Of a stretch of 64,000 bases of DNA, positions 16,578 to 25,383 are shown piece by piece. Origin of the DNA: RCC1774 sp050330855 (GTDB lineage: Bacteria; Cyanobacteriota; Cyanobacteriia; Thermosynechococcales; Thermosynechococcaceae); the NCBI GenBank assembly GCA_050330855.1, contig JBHJNL010000006.1, positions 1 to 64,000 on the forward strand. Reading direction: 5' to 3'. The notes below the pieces were generated by a model. That model saw only the letters and a program-made list of their open reading frames with translations. It made no database searches and was not told the origin of the DNA. Within the stretch, counting starts at the first letter, position 1; the number at the start of each line of letters is the position of its first letter. The position numbers were made by a program, and so were the translations under genes.

Positions 16578-17783
16578 CTAGCTCGACAACAGCCAGTCTA
16601 GGTGCTCAGGAAGCAGTTTCGAGAGTTCATAGCGCTCTTGAATGGTGTGACGGGCGTTGAGGCGCAGGCGAGCCATGCCGTCCGGGTGATCGAGGATTGC
16701 TTCGATGCGATCGCAAATCTTTTCCACATCAAAGAAATCCACCAGCAGGCCATTTTCACCCTCTTCAATCACCTCTTTAACCGGCGCTGTATCAGAACCC
16801 AACACCACACAACCGGCAGACATTGCCTCCAGCATGGACCAAGACAGCACAAACGGTCGCGTTAAATAAACATGCACAGAAGAGGCCTGGAGTACCTGCA
16901 GATATTGGTGATAGGGCAATCGCCCCGTAAAATGCAGCCTTGAAAGATCCAGGGACAGTCGGTCGAGCATCAATTGCTTGTGGCTCTGCCCCTTGGGCAA
17001 CTGCTTGCCGTAGGCCACTCGATCTTCACCCACCACCACCACATGGGTCTGGGGGCGACGCTTTTGTAGAAGTGCGATCGCCTCCATAAACTGCGGAAAG
17101 CCCCGATAGGGTTCCATTCCTCGCCCCAAATAGGTTACCACCTCTTTCACCGGGGATAAATCGAGACCGCACTCTGGTAAAACCAGCTTTGCTCCAGACT
17201 GAGGTTTGAAGTACTCTGTATCAACTCCATCATGCAAAACCTTGAGCTTAGAGTGAAACCCACTCGGAAACTGCTGGCGTTGCCACTTGGTTGGGCACAG
17301 TCCCTGGTCGCAGCTTGCTAAATCCAGCAAAATTGGCGCATTCTTGACTCGAATCCGAGCCTCATCATCAGCCATGAGTGGATCGGAAGGGTCAAAATCA
17401 GCATCAGAACCATGGGCGTGATAGAACCACTCAAAAAAGGCACAGAACTTAGCCCTTGGGAAAATATCCTTCACAAATAATCCTGGCCCCCAACCCGAAT
17501 GGGCATAAACCACATCCGGGACAAAGCCCTTTTCTCGCAACTGCTGGGCCACTCTGTAAACCGCCTGTCCCTGCAGCACCGCGCTTTCAAGGGAGCGAAC
17601 ATAGTGATGGGTTTCAGGTCGCACCTCTCGGGAGGCTTGATAGAGCACCTTTGATACGCCAGCAATATTTCCCTCAGAACGAGCCGTCCCGAACACCACC
17701 TGATGCTGCGGATTCTTGGCTAATGCAACAGTCAAATGCCGAAACTGTGCCGGGAAATTGGGATGGAGAAAGAGAATTCGCAT
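16578..17783 (-). CDS. Glycosyltransferase family 4 protein
   Basis: A 401-residue GT-B fold glycosyltransferase. The N-terminal domain starts R-I-L-F-L-H-P-N-F-P-A-Q-F and includes Y-A-H-S-G-W-G. The C-terminal nucleotide-sugar domain has Y-L-G-R-G-M-E-P-Y-R-G-F and the E-x7-E-like motif around S-W-S-M-L-E-A-M-S-A-G-C-V-V. This is the GT4 pattern; the N-terminal part matches the Glyco_trans_4_3 type. It probably transfers a sugar to a lipid or polysaccharide precursor in the cytosol. ATG 17783 is used; an in-frame start five codons upstream is possible and neither has a clear ribosome site. It is not in a visible polysaccharide cluster. Confidence 0.85.
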   Translation of the reverse strand: MRILFLHPNFPAQFRHLTVALAKNPQHQVVFGTARSEGNIAGVSKVLYQASREVRPETHHYVRSLESAVLQGQAVYRVAQQLREKGFVPDVVYAHSGWGPGLFVKDIFPRAKFCAFFEWFYHAHGSDADFDPSDPLMADDEARIRVKNAPILLDLASCDQGLCPTKWQRQQFPSGFHSKLKVLHDGVDTEYFKPQSGAKLVLPECGLDLSPVKEVVTYLGRGMEPYRGFPQFMEAIALLQKRRPQTHVVVVGEDRVAYGKQLPKGQSHKQLMLDRLSLDLSRLHFTGRLPYHQYLQVLQASSVHVYLTRPFVLSWSMLEAMSAGCVVLGSDTAPVKEVIEEGENGLLVDFFDVEKICDRIEAILDHPDGMARLRLNARHTIQERYELSKLLPEHLDWLLSS

Positions 17784-17981
17784 AATCAAGCGCTGCAATA
17801 TGCCTTGCTCATTATTCTGCGCTATTACGCAGCCCTAAACACGAGAATCATCTCTCATTGGTCAGGCTTGATAGGTTGCCTGAATCGGCAACGGTGAGAA
17901 TACATCATCTAAATTATGAAGGGGGTTCTCTCCTGCCCCTACTCGCCTTACCTTTGCAAAACCTTTACACCATTGATAGCT

Positions 17982-18962
17982 ATGAGAATCGCCGTCTTTA
18001 GCAGCAAGCCTTACGATCGCACGTTTCTCGAAGCGGCGAATTCCCATCATGAGCTTGTCTTCTTTGAGCCACGCCTCACCGCAGCGACCGTTCCACTCGC
18101 AACGGGTTTTCCTTGTGTTTGTGTCTTTATCAATGACCAGCTCCAAGCTGAGACGCTGCAGCAGCTTGCCGATCAAGGGACTCATCTGATTGCCCTTCGT
18201 TCTGCAGGATTTAATAATGTCGATCTAGCAGCAGCTTCAGAACTAAATCTAACCGTTGTTCGAGTCCCAGCCTATTCTCCCTATGCAGTGGCAGAACATG
18301 CCGTGGGCCTCATCCTCATGCTCAACCGAAAGCTCCATCGCGCCTATAATCGAGTTCGGGAAGATAACTTTGCGTTAGAGGGCTTGCTAGGCTTTGATCT
18401 TCATGGCGCAACCGTTGGTGTCGTCGGTACAGGCAAAATTGGGCTTTGCTTTGCCCAGATTATGAAAGGCTTTGGCTGTCGCCTGTTAGCCTATGATGTC
18501 TACCAAAATCCTGAGTGTCTAGCGGTTGGGGTAGAGTATCTATCTTTGAATGAACTATTATCGGCCTCTGATATTGTTTCACTCCACTGTCCGCTTGTGC
18601 CTGAGACTCATCACTTAATCAACGCCGAAGTGATTGAGCAGCTTAAGACAGGGATGATGCTTATCAATACGAGTCGGGGCGGCCTCATTGACACTGATGC
18701 CGTTATCAAGGGTATTAAGTCCAGTCAAATCGGCTATCTAGGGATTGATGTTTATGAGCAGGAAGAAGATCTTTTCTTTGAAGATCTATCCGACACAATT
18801 ATTCAGGATGATACTTTTCAGCTTCTCCAGTCCTTCCCTAATGTCGTCATTACAGCTCACCAGGCTTTCTTTACAAAAGAAGCCTTGATAAATATTGCCG
18901 AGACAACATTGAAGAATATCTCTGATATTGAGGCAGGTCGTCCCTGCCTCAATAAAATTTAG
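17982..18962 (+). CDS. ldhA: D-lactate dehydrogenase (2-hydroxyacid dehydrogenase family)
   Basis: Reduces pyruvate to D-lactate with NAD(P)H in the cytosol, a fermentation outlet in the dark. The 326 residues show the family plan: the NAD-binding motif G-V-V-G-T-G-K-I-G, the substrate-binding Arg in N-T-S-R-G-G, the Glu in V-Y-E-Q-E-E, and the catalytic His in T-A-H-Q-A-F-F-T. The D-LDH pattern (Q-A-F-F-T-x-E-A-L) separates it from glycerate dehydrogenases. ATG 17982 gives the standard start M-R-I-A-V-F-S; an upstream in-frame ATG at 17916 adds 22 atypical residues. It is divergent from the glycosyltransferase and followed by a folded inverted-repeat element that may end the transcript. Confidence 0.92.
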   Translation: MRIAVFSSKPYDRTFLEAANSHHELVFFEPRLTAATVPLATGFPCVCVFINDQLQAETLQQLADQGTHLIALRSAGFNNVDLAAASELNLTVVRVPAYSPYAVAEHAVGLILMLNRKLHRAYNRVREDNFALEGLLGFDLHGATVGVVGTGKIGLCFAQIMKGFGCRLLAYDVYQNPECLAVGVEYLSLNELLSASDIVSLHCPLVPETHHLINAEVIEQLKTGMMLINTSRGGLIDTDAVIKGIKSSQIGYLGIDVYEQEEDLFFEDLSDTIIQDDTFQLLQSFPNVVITAHQAFFTKEALINIAETTLKNISDIEAGRPCLNKI

Positions 18963-18997
18963 CTTTCAGGCTTCTAAACAACTGAGTACTAACAACA

Positions 18998-19113
18998 GTC
19001 CGGATAGTTTTAAAATCAGGGGTTAAAACTCCTGATTTCTCGTTGCTGCTGAGGTAGATCTCGAATAGGGCTGAAACCCCTATTCTGTCGTAGTCAATCA
19101 AAAACTGTCCGAC
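18998..19113. repeat. Folded inverted-repeat element (three-way-junction-like)
   Basis: Outer arms 18998-19011 (GTCCGGATAGTTTT) and 19100-19113 are complementary except for one bulge and one mismatch. Two inner hairpins lie between: AAATCAGG/CCTGATTT at 19013-19038 and GAATAGGG/CCCTATTC at 19063-19085. The whole could fold into a cloverleaf. It begins 36 bases after the D-lactate dehydrogenase stop. It may be a small non-autonomous mobile element, or a terminator of complex shape. Confidence 0.45.
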
Positions 19114-19204
19114 CATGAAGCCGTGGGGGTGTCAATTCAAAAGGATTGATGCCTCTGAACATTTTCGGAATAATATTCTTTTACTATAGCTATAGCTTGG
19201 GTCG

Positions 19205-19246
19205 TAGACAGCCTGTCTAGAATATGCTGCCTACGGCAGGTATTCT
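19205..19246. repeat. Two abutting palindromes
   Basis: TAGACAG-C-CTGTCTA (19205-19219) is directly followed by AGAATA..CTGCC-TAC-GGCAG.TATTCT (19219-19246). They lie between the folded element and tRNA-Pro. Role unknown. Confidence 0.45.
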
Positions 19247-19335
19247 GAATTCAGAAAAGTCACCCCAGCTTTCTAATGATGCTATGGTCACCAGATGATT
19301 CAGTGGTGGCCTAACGATGACAGTAAAAAATTAAA

Positions 19336-19409
19336 TCGGGATGGCAGGATTTGAACCTACGACATCCTGCTCCCAAAGCAGGCGCGCTACCAAGCTGCGC
19401 TACATCCCG
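19336..19409 (-). tRNA. tRNA-Pro (anticodon UGG)
   Basis: The minus strand reads CGGGATG at the 5' end, pairing fully with CATCCCG at the 3' end, plus discriminator A. The D-arm (GCGCAGCTTGGTAGCGC), the anticodon stem CCTGC/GCAGG enclosing loop TTTGGGA with anticodon TGG, and the T-arm with GGTTCAAATCC are all standard. No CCA is encoded. A run of TTTTTT follows on the minus strand and may end transcription. Confidence 0.97.
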
Positions 19410-19614
19410 TAGCTTGAATATCTTATCACAGGGATATGGGTAAGACATGGCTGATCTCTAAGATTTTCATCAAAAAGGAATTAGGCTTTGTGGGCTGAGT
19501 CGGCCACAGATGAGTTGCCATAGTAAAAATCTGTAAGAGTTGCGATCTTAATCTCTCACCCCAGGGCTACTGTCACCCTACAAATCGACCCAGTCATAGA
19601 ACGTCAGCTCAGGC

Positions 19615-19800
19615 TCAAGATGCTCTTGTTCTTTTGGGTGCCTCTAACATTGTTGTAGCGATAGCGTTGTAGGCGTCTTCCCATGCCTGAGCAATGTCTG
19701 GGGTCTAGGTCGAACCGAAATAGGTGGCAAAGTTTTCTAGAAACAAGGCACACTGCTGGAGAAGAATCGGAAAAATTGACTGATGATTTTTGAATGTTAA
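19615..19800 (-). pseudogene. Globin-like gene remnant (C-terminal part, in-frame stop)
   Basis: The minus strand from about 19800 to the stop TGA at 19615-19617 reads, across one in-frame TAG, I-L-L-Q-Q-C-A-L-F-L-E-N-F-A-T-Y-F-G-S-T-stop, then T-P-D-I-A-Q-A-W-E-D-A-Y-N-A-I. This resembles the last two helices of cyanobacterial single-domain globins, which typically have G-S-x-W-T-P-E-V-x-x-A-W-x-x-A-Y. The TAG falls exactly where the conserved Trp (TGG) would be, so a single base change explains it. The N-terminal heme-binding part is missing; that side is now the EamA transporter gene. Family identity rests on recalled pattern, not a search. Confidence 0.45.
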
Positions 19801-20681
19801 CCTTCTTGACGGGGGAGCTAGCAGCGTTAAGTGCTGCATTCCTGTGGGCATTGGCCTCTGTTGTCTACGCTCGCATCTATGCTTCACCCCTGGCGGTCAA
19901 TCTTGGCAAAGGGATCGTTGCGATCGCACTTCTCTCCCTAACTCTCTTGCTCCAGGGTGATCTGCCCCAGCTTCCGCATCAGAGTCTATTGCTGCTATTG
20001 CTCAGTGGAGCCATCGGCATCGGCTTTGGGGATTCCGTTTATCTAGCGGCACTGCGCGCCCTCGGCGCAAGACAAACACTCTTGTTTGAAGCTCTTGCCC
20101 CTCCTGTCGCAGCCATTTTGGCACTGGTGTTTTTGAACGAAACCCTGTCGGTATGGGCTTGGTTCGGCATGGGACTAACCATTGCCGGGGTTACCTGGGT
20201 GATTAGTGAGCGATCTCAACAGATCCGAGACCCCGGCACTAATCGATGGCGGGGCATCGTCTATGCGCTGTTGGCAGCGATCGCCCAGGCCAGCGGGGCC
20301 GTATTGTCACGGGCGGCTTTAGCCGAAACGGCTCTCAGCCCCACCTGGGGAGCATTGTTACGTCTCTTGAGTGGAGTTGTTGTGTTAGTCATCTGGGGGC
20401 TAACACAGAGGAAGCTAAAGGTTTGGATGCTGGAATTGCGATCGCAAACGATCCTGCGCCGTTTGTGCTTAGCCGCCTTTGGTGGCACCTATCTCGGCAT
20501 TTGGCTGCAGCAAATTAGTCTCAAGTATGCCGCGGCTGGGATTGCTCAAACGCTCACCGCAACTAGCCCGCTGTTTGTGTTGCCGATTGCGATTTGGCTG
20601 GGCGATCGCATCAGCATGAGGGCATGGCTGGGGGCACTGATTGCTATCATCGGCATTGCTCTGCTATTAGGGCTTCAATAA
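19794..20681 (+). CDS. EamA/DMT-family transporter
   Basis: A 295-residue membrane protein with ten hydrophobic helices made of two tandem EamA repeats. The first half ends around E-R-S-Q and the second begins after residue 150, each with the typical glycine/proline-rich helix near its end (A-L-A-P-P-V-A-A-I-L; T-A-T-S-P-L-F-V-L-P). Such proteins export or import amino acids, nucleotides or other metabolites; the substrate is unknown. ATG 19794 begins inside the region antisense to the globin remnant. It converges with the CPBP gene across 36 bases that hold only a small AGGC/GCCT hairpin. Confidence 0.85.
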   Translation: MLTFLTGELAALSAAFLWALASVVYARIYASPLAVNLGKGIVAIALLSLTLLLQGDLPQLPHQSLLLLLLSGAIGIGFGDSVYLAALRALGARQTLLFEALAPPVAAILALVFLNETLSVWAWFGMGLTIAGVTWVISERSQQIRDPGTNRWRGIVYALLAAIAQASGAVLSRAALAETALSPTWGALLRLLSGVVVLVIWGLTQRKLKVWMLELRSQTILRRLCLAAFGGTYLGIWLQQISLKYAAAGIAQTLTATSPLFVLPIAIWLGDRISMRAWLGALIAIIGIALLLGLQ

Positions 20682-20717
20682 TCTCAAGGCTCTAAAGCCT
20701 AAGCATCAGAAGCAAAT

Positions 20718-21653
20718 CTAGCCTAAAGATTGCTGAGCAGCACTGCGCTCTTGACGCCATTCTCGAACCATCTTGATGACGGATCGCAGACATAGAAAAA
20801 GACCACCGCCGACAAACAGCACAACCATTCCGAGCAGAATATAGTCTGAGGTCGGTAAGACCACATCCTTCGCACCGGAAAAACCTTTCTCGCGAAGTTG
20901 TTGAGAACCTAGCTGTGTAAGGGCATAGGGCAGCAGCGCACAAAAATTATGGAATCCGTGAGTAAAAATGGCCCATCTAAAGCCATGCCGCAGCCGGATA
21001 AAGCTCAGAAACATACCAATAGTGAACTGGGGCATCACCACCAGCGGTGCAACCCAATAGGTTTTGGGGTCAAAGTTGAAAATATGCATCGCACCAAACA
21101 AGATTGCCGAAGCATAAACGATCCATACCGTGTACTTTGCATAAAATGAATGCCCCTTCGACTTCCCTCGACGATGGAGCCACACATAGAGGCCCAGGCC
21201 TACCGCTGCGGCCAGCACGAACCTCAGGGCAGCAGCCCTAGGTATGGCAATAAAGGCCTCTACTGGAATGAGGAAGGTTACAAACGCAAGGGGAAGCGAA
21301 ACATTCAGGGGAGAATATCTAAGGGGCAACCGAAAGATAAATTCTTCTAATAGGGGAGCCATAATCACCGCCATGAACCCAATCGCGTAGAGCGGCATGG
21401 TTTTGAACAGTTCGTTAATGGGATGGCTCTTCGCCCCTAAGCTAGAGGTGACCGTAGAAATAATAAAGAGCAGCGGCAGCAGAATGGCGAGGGCAAGACT
21501 GTACAGCCTCAAAATATCCCCGACCTTAGCCCACGTGTGCTGACTGGCAATGGGCTGCTGACTATAAAAAGGGCGCTGGACAAACCGCAGGAAGGTTCCC
21601 AAAAGACTTGCGGAAAGAGGGGCCGCACCGCCAGCAGACATACGTTCACTCAT
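20718..21653 (-). CDS. CPBP-family intramembrane metalloprotease
   Basis: A 311-residue membrane protein with about eight hydrophobic segments. The CPBP (ABI, Rce1-like) signature is visible: E-E-F-I-F-R in motif 1, F-G-A-M-H-I-F-N in motif 2, and H-G-F-H-N-F in the last helix. Together these supply the glutamate and histidine metal ligands of the intramembrane glutamic/metallo protease fold. In bacteria members serve in peptide maturation or immunity; the role here is unknown. An N-terminal extension of about 45 residues before the first helix is Ser/Ala-rich. It lies downstream of pepA on the same strand, 109 bases apart. Confidence 0.87.
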   Translation of the reverse strand: MSERMSAGGAAPLSASLLGTFLRFVQRPFYSQQPIASQHTWAKVGDILRLYSLALAILLPLLFIISTVTSSLGAKSHPINELFKTMPLYAIGFMAVIMAPLLEEFIFRLPLRYSPLNVSLPLAFVTFLIPVEAFIAIPRAAALRFVLAAAVGLGLYVWLHRRGKSKGHSFYAKYTVWIVYASAILFGAMHIFNFDPKTYWVAPLVVMPQFTIGMFLSFIRLRHGFRWAIFTHGFHNFCALLPYALTQLGSQQLREKGFSGAKDVVLPTSDYILLGMVVLFVGGGLFLCLRSVIKMVREWRQERSAAQQSLG

Positions 21654-21762
21654 GCAAATTATCTTGACAAGATTAAGATTCCAGGAGATTCAGGCATTGC
21701 CGAACAGCCCTCAACCCGACCATAACAATTTTTGCAGAAGATCTGCTGGCTCCATGATAGGG

Positions 21763-23238
21763 CTATGCCCCTAAAACCCAATTCACTAAGGTTCTCACCG
21801 CAAATCCGGTCGCGCCCACGTTGTTGTAGCCACTCTCTTTCTCGGTCCAGACGGGGCCAGCCACATCTAGATGTGCCCAGGCCGTATCATTAACAAACTG
21901 CTTGAGAAAGAGAGCGGCTGTAATCGAGCCACCAGGTCGAGGTCCAGTATTTTTCATGTCGGCAATGGGGGATTTGAGACCCTCGAAGTACTTCTCTTCT
22001 AAGGGCATCCGCCAAAACTTTTCACCTGCCAGTTCAGAGGCTTGAACGAGTTCTTCGGCCAACTCATCTTCTGGGGTCCACAGGCCGGCAATGTCGTTGC
22101 CGAGGGCCACAATGCAGGCTCCGGTGAGGGTTGCCAGATCGACGATGGCATCGACACCCAGCTTCTCAGCAAAGACGAGGGCATCTGCTAGCGTTAACCG
22201 CCCTTCGGCGTCGGTATTGTTGATCTCAATGGTTTTACCGTTAGAGGCGGTTAAGATATCGCCGGGATGCAGCGCCCGACCGCTGATCATATTTTCGGCT
22301 GCGGCCACAATGAAGTGAACCTCGGTATCTGGCTTCAGTTGTCCAATCACCTTGGCTGCGCCCAATGTGGCGGCAGAACCGGCCATATCCATTTTCATCG
22401 TTTCGATACCGCTGCCGCTCACCTTGAGATTCAGTCCTCCTGAATCGAAAGTGACGCCTTTACCAATAATGGCAAGCTTTCGCTTCACTGTACCGGAGGG
22501 GATATAGGTAAGGTGGATAAATTTAGGGGGCAGCTCAGAAGCCTTAGAAACGCCTAAGAATGCGCCCATGCCGAGATCTTCGCACTCTCTTTGCCCCAGC
22601 ACTTCAATAAGTAACCCATGCTCCGTTGCGATCGCACCAGCCGTTTCAGCCAAAGCCGCTGGGGTAACCACGTTGGCAGGAGCAGCGACGAGTTCACGGG
22701 CCAAAATCACCCCCTGACAAACTTGGTGGGCTGTTTTGATGGCGTCAGGTTGGGGGCCAATTCCTAGTAACTCAACGTGTTCAGGGATGCCGTGGGTCTG
22801 GCCGTTCTCAGGTTCTGACTTAAAGCGATTATCCTGATGCAGGGTAAGGCCAATGCCTTCCGCCATGGCTTGAGCTGAGTGAGCAGCATCCTGATTCCAG
22901 ACGGGCAAATGAATACCGACGGTTTTACACTTTTGTTTCTGTACTGTGCGAGCGATGCCAGATGCAGCTAAGCGGAGGCTATCGAGGGTAAAATTTTCTG
23001 CTTTACCAAGGCCCACCAGCACCATATATTTCACTGCGCTAGCGCCAGCAATTCTGGTCCAGGCAGTTTCACCGGTCTTGCCTTTGAATTCCGAGGTTTC
23101 CACTAGCTCCTGCAGTAAACTGAGGCGTTCGGGGTCTCCGTTAAACGCCTGCAGGTCAACGGAATCCTCGAAAAAGCCCAAGCCGAGGCAGTCGCCAGAC
23201 CAGTGGAGAGGATGCGTGTCATTGGCTTGAATTTTCAT
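21763..23238 (-). CDS. pepA: Leucyl aminopeptidase (M17)
   Basis: A 491-residue cytosolic, hexameric two-metal aminopeptidase that releases N-terminal residues during peptide turnover. The family signature N-T-D-A-E-G-R-L lies near residues 340-347, and the metal ligands occur in G-K-G-V-T-F-D-S-G-G and K-M-D-M-A-G-S-A. The N-terminal domain is the usual macro-like fold. ATG 23238 gives the standard start. It lies 83 bases after menA on the same strand, so read-through is possible. A short palindrome overlaps the stop codon. Confidence 0.95.
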   Translation of the reverse strand: MKIQANDTHPLHWSGDCLGLGFFEDSVDLQAFNGDPERLSLLQELVETSEFKGKTGETAWTRIAGASAVKYMVLVGLGKAENFTLDSLRLAASGIARTVQKQKCKTVGIHLPVWNQDAAHSAQAMAEGIGLTLHQDNRFKSEPENGQTHGIPEHVELLGIGPQPDAIKTAHQVCQGVILARELVAAPANVVTPAALAETAGAIATEHGLLIEVLGQRECEDLGMGAFLGVSKASELPPKFIHLTYIPSGTVKRKLAIIGKGVTFDSGGLNLKVSGSGIETMKMDMAGSAATLGAAKVIGQLKPDTEVHFIVAAAENMISGRALHPGDILTASNGKTIEINNTDAEGRLTLADALVFAEKLGVDAIVDLATLTGACIVALGNDIAGLWTPEDELAEELVQASELAGEKFWRMPLEEKYFEGLKSPIADMKNTGPRPGGSITAALFLKQFVNDTAWAHLDVAGPVWTEKESGYNNVGATGFAVRTLVNWVLGA

Positions 23239-23321
23239 GCTGCTGTAGGGGTTAGAAAAGAACGCTGCGAGAGCCGCAACGCTTATGATAACGGAGTTTG
23301 CACCTAGACAGCTATCAATCT

Positions 23322-24239
23322 CTAGACGTTGCTACCGATCAGATTGGGAATAATAAATGCGATCGCAAGTAGCACTCCACTCATAAACTGTAGATTGACG
23401 GCAAAGAACTTACAGTTGCTAACTCGTTCTGGCTGGTCATGGTAACGCTGCACATGCCGAACAAGCTGAATCGCAAAGGGAAGACTGGCAAACACCAGTA
23501 ACGCCCAGGACGAGAAGAGTCCTAAGCCGATCCAGAGGAGCGTGAGGACATAAAGGCTTGCAGTGGCCCACCCCAGAACATTGGCCCCCAGAGCCGTTCC
23601 TAAGCGCACAAGGGGCGATCGCTTCCCGGCGGCCAGATCGTCTTTAACCTGATGAAAATGAGAACAGAATAAGATAATCGAAGTGCTAATGCCAACCAGC
23701 GTCCCTGCCGCCCCCCCCATTGTCGAGAAGGTCTGAGTCTGGGAGTAATAAGCCGCCGCAATGGCGAGGGGGCCAAAGGTCACAAAACAAATCGGTTCGC
23801 CCAACCCTTGATAGCCCAGTCGGAATGGCGGACCTTGGTAGGTGTAGCCCAACGCGCAGCACAGCAGGATGAGTCCGAGAATAGTGGAGTCTTGCTGAAG
23901 AAGTGCGATCGCAACCACCCCCAAAATCCCCAGCACCAGAAACAAATTTGCAATCCAAAAGACTAGCGACCGATTGCCCGTTAGATTGACTACCGAGTGA
24001 GCTTTATTTTTATCAATGCCAGTATCAGCATCAAAGACATCATTGGTGAGGTTCAACCAAGCAATAATTAAGATCGCAGCACCCAAGAACGTCAGGTAGA
24101 TGCTCAGATCAAACTGCTGTGTTTCGCCAAAAGCTACCGCAGTCCCCACCGAAATAGGGATGACCGCCACCGTATACATGGGGGGCTTAATCGCCGCCAT
24201 CCACAGCTTGAACTTTGGTTTAACCGCAGCCTCCTGCAT
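23322..24239 (-). CDS. menA: 2-carboxy-1,4-naphthoquinone phytyltransferase
   Basis: Attaches the phytyl chain to the naphthoquinone ring in phylloquinone (vitamin K1) synthesis, needed for photosystem I. The 305-residue integral membrane protein has about eight helices and the UbiA-family aspartate motif N-D-V-F-D-A-D at 66-72, followed by the MenA-specific segment K-A-H-S-V-V-N-L-T-G-N-R-S. ATG 24239 follows the menG stop by two bases with GGAGGAAAA placed inside the menG end, so the two genes are coupled. Their products catalyse the last membrane steps of the same pathway. Confidence 0.93.
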   Translation of the reverse strand: MQEAAVKPKFKLWMAAIKPPMYTVAVIPISVGTAVAFGETQQFDLSIYLTFLGAAILIIAWLNLTNDVFDADTGIDKNKAHSVVNLTGNRSLVFWIANLFLVLGILGVVAIALLQQDSTILGLILLCCALGYTYQGPPFRLGYQGLGEPICFVTFGPLAIAAAYYSQTQTFSTMGGAAGTLVGISTSIILFCSHFHQVKDDLAAGKRSPLVRLGTALGANVLGWATASLYVLTLLWIGLGLFSSWALLVFASLPFAIQLVRHVQRYHDQPERVSNCKFFAVNLQFMSGVLLAIAFIIPNLIGSNV

Positions 24240-24241
24240 CG

Positions 24242-24949
24242 TTAGTTTTCCTCCGGTTTGGTAACAACCAACACGCCCATCATGCCACCCGCGATGGGGT
24301 AGTGAACAGCATTAAAACCTGCGTCAGTCGCGAGCTTGACCTGCTGCGCTCCGTTGGGAAAGCGCTCTAGGCTAGGCATGATGTAGGCATATTCATCTGT
24401 GAGACCATAGCGCTGAGCGACCGGCACCACCACAGACTGCAGATAAAACGACTGAAACATTTGCAATAGAGGCGCACTGGGACGGTGGAAATCTAGAATG
24501 GCAGCATGCGCTCCTGGCTTGAGAATTCGATATATTTCCTGCAGGCATCGGGGAATATTCGTGACGTTCCGCAGGCCATAGCCCATCGTGGCGCAGTCAA
24601 AGGATTCATTTATAAAGGGGAGATCGAGGGCATCGCCCTGTACCCAGTCGATGTTGCTCTGTAGCGTCACGCTGGATTTTTTTTGAGCCACCGCTAAGAG
24701 TTCACTCGAAAAATCAGTGCCGATAATTTCTCCACCAGGGGCGACACGCCGAGCCAATAGTCGAGCTAAATCGCCACTGCCACAACAAATATCTAAGCCT
24801 CGATCTCCGGGGTGAGGCTGCGCCCAATTGACGGCCATTTGCTTCCAGATCTTTTGTTGGCCTAAGCTCAGCCAAAAGTTTAGGTCATCATAGACAGGCG
24901 CAATTCGGTCAAAAATAGCTTGAATTTCAGAGGCGTTAGGAGGAGCCAT
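24242..24949 (-). CDS. menG: Demethylphylloquinone methyltransferase
   Basis: Performs the final C-methylation of demethylphylloquinone using SAM. The 235-residue protein is of the UbiE/MenG type: the SAM-binding motif D-I-C-C-G-S-G-D at 53-60, the family signature G-Y-G-L-R-N-V near the middle, and R-I-L-K-P-G-A-H. ATG 24949 (start M-A-P-P-N-A-S-E-I) is preferred because the family begins about here; the frame stays open for 60 residues upstream but that part is atypical. It precedes menA by two bases and follows xseB. Confidence 0.92.
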   Translation of the reverse strand: MAPPNASEIQAIFDRIAPVYDDLNFWLSLGQQKIWKQMAVNWAQPHPGDRGLDICCGSGDLARLLARRVAPGGEIIGTDFSSELLAVAQKKSSVTLQSNIDWVQGDALDLPFINESFDCATMGYGLRNVTNIPRCLQEIYRILKPGAHAAILDFHRPSAPLLQMFQSFYLQSVVVPVAQRYGLTDEYAYIMPSLERFPNGAQQVKLATDAGFNAVHYPIAGGMMGVLVVTKPEEN

Positions 24950-25134
24950 GTAAGCGTCTTGTTGGAACTCATTCGAGATCGCTTTTGTTGATGAGGCTGG
25001 TCTATATAGGTGCGATCGCACCTCATCATAGGGCTTAGCGCTATCTTCCGTACAGTCGCAAAGGGAGGTAGGGACAAAGCCACCTGAGCGAAAGTATTGA
25101 GACTCAATATGATCAGGGAGACAACCCAAGTTTG

Positions 25135-25383
25135 TTAGCTCAGATCAGATGGATCGCCGAGCTGCTCTAGTAATAGATCGAGCTGGCCTTGGCGATCGCC
25201 CAAAAAGGCTTCACACTGTTGCAGATAGTTGACCGCTTGAGTAAATTGTTCAAAAACATCGGCAAGATCAAGATCTCCCGCCTCAATTTGATTAATGATT
25301 GCTTCAATTTCAGCCACTGTTTGTTCGTAGCGCCAGTCAGCAGGCAGTGGGGCCACATCAGTATATGGCTCAGAATTAGACAT
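25135..25383 (-). CDS. xseB: Exodeoxyribonuclease VII small subunit
   Basis: An 82-residue helical protein that binds the XseA catalytic chain in several copies to make exonuclease VII, which degrades single-stranded DNA from both ends. The core W-R-Y-E-Q-T-V-A-E-I-E-A-I-I and the segment L-D-L-A-D-V-F-E-Q-F are typical. ATG 25383 lies eight bases inside the xseA end, so the genes overlap and translation is probably coupled. An in-frame start ten codons earlier exists but would overlap more. Confidence 0.9.
   Translation of the reverse strand: MSNSEPYTDVAPLPADWRYEQTVAEIEAIINQIEAGDLDLADVFEQFTQAVNYLQQCEAFLGDRQGQLDLLLEQLGDPSDLS

Noticed and set aside
18240..18280. T-arm-like GTTCGAGTCCC in the D-lactate dehydrogenase gene
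   Set aside because: No cloverleaf can be built around it and it lies in conserved coding sequence.
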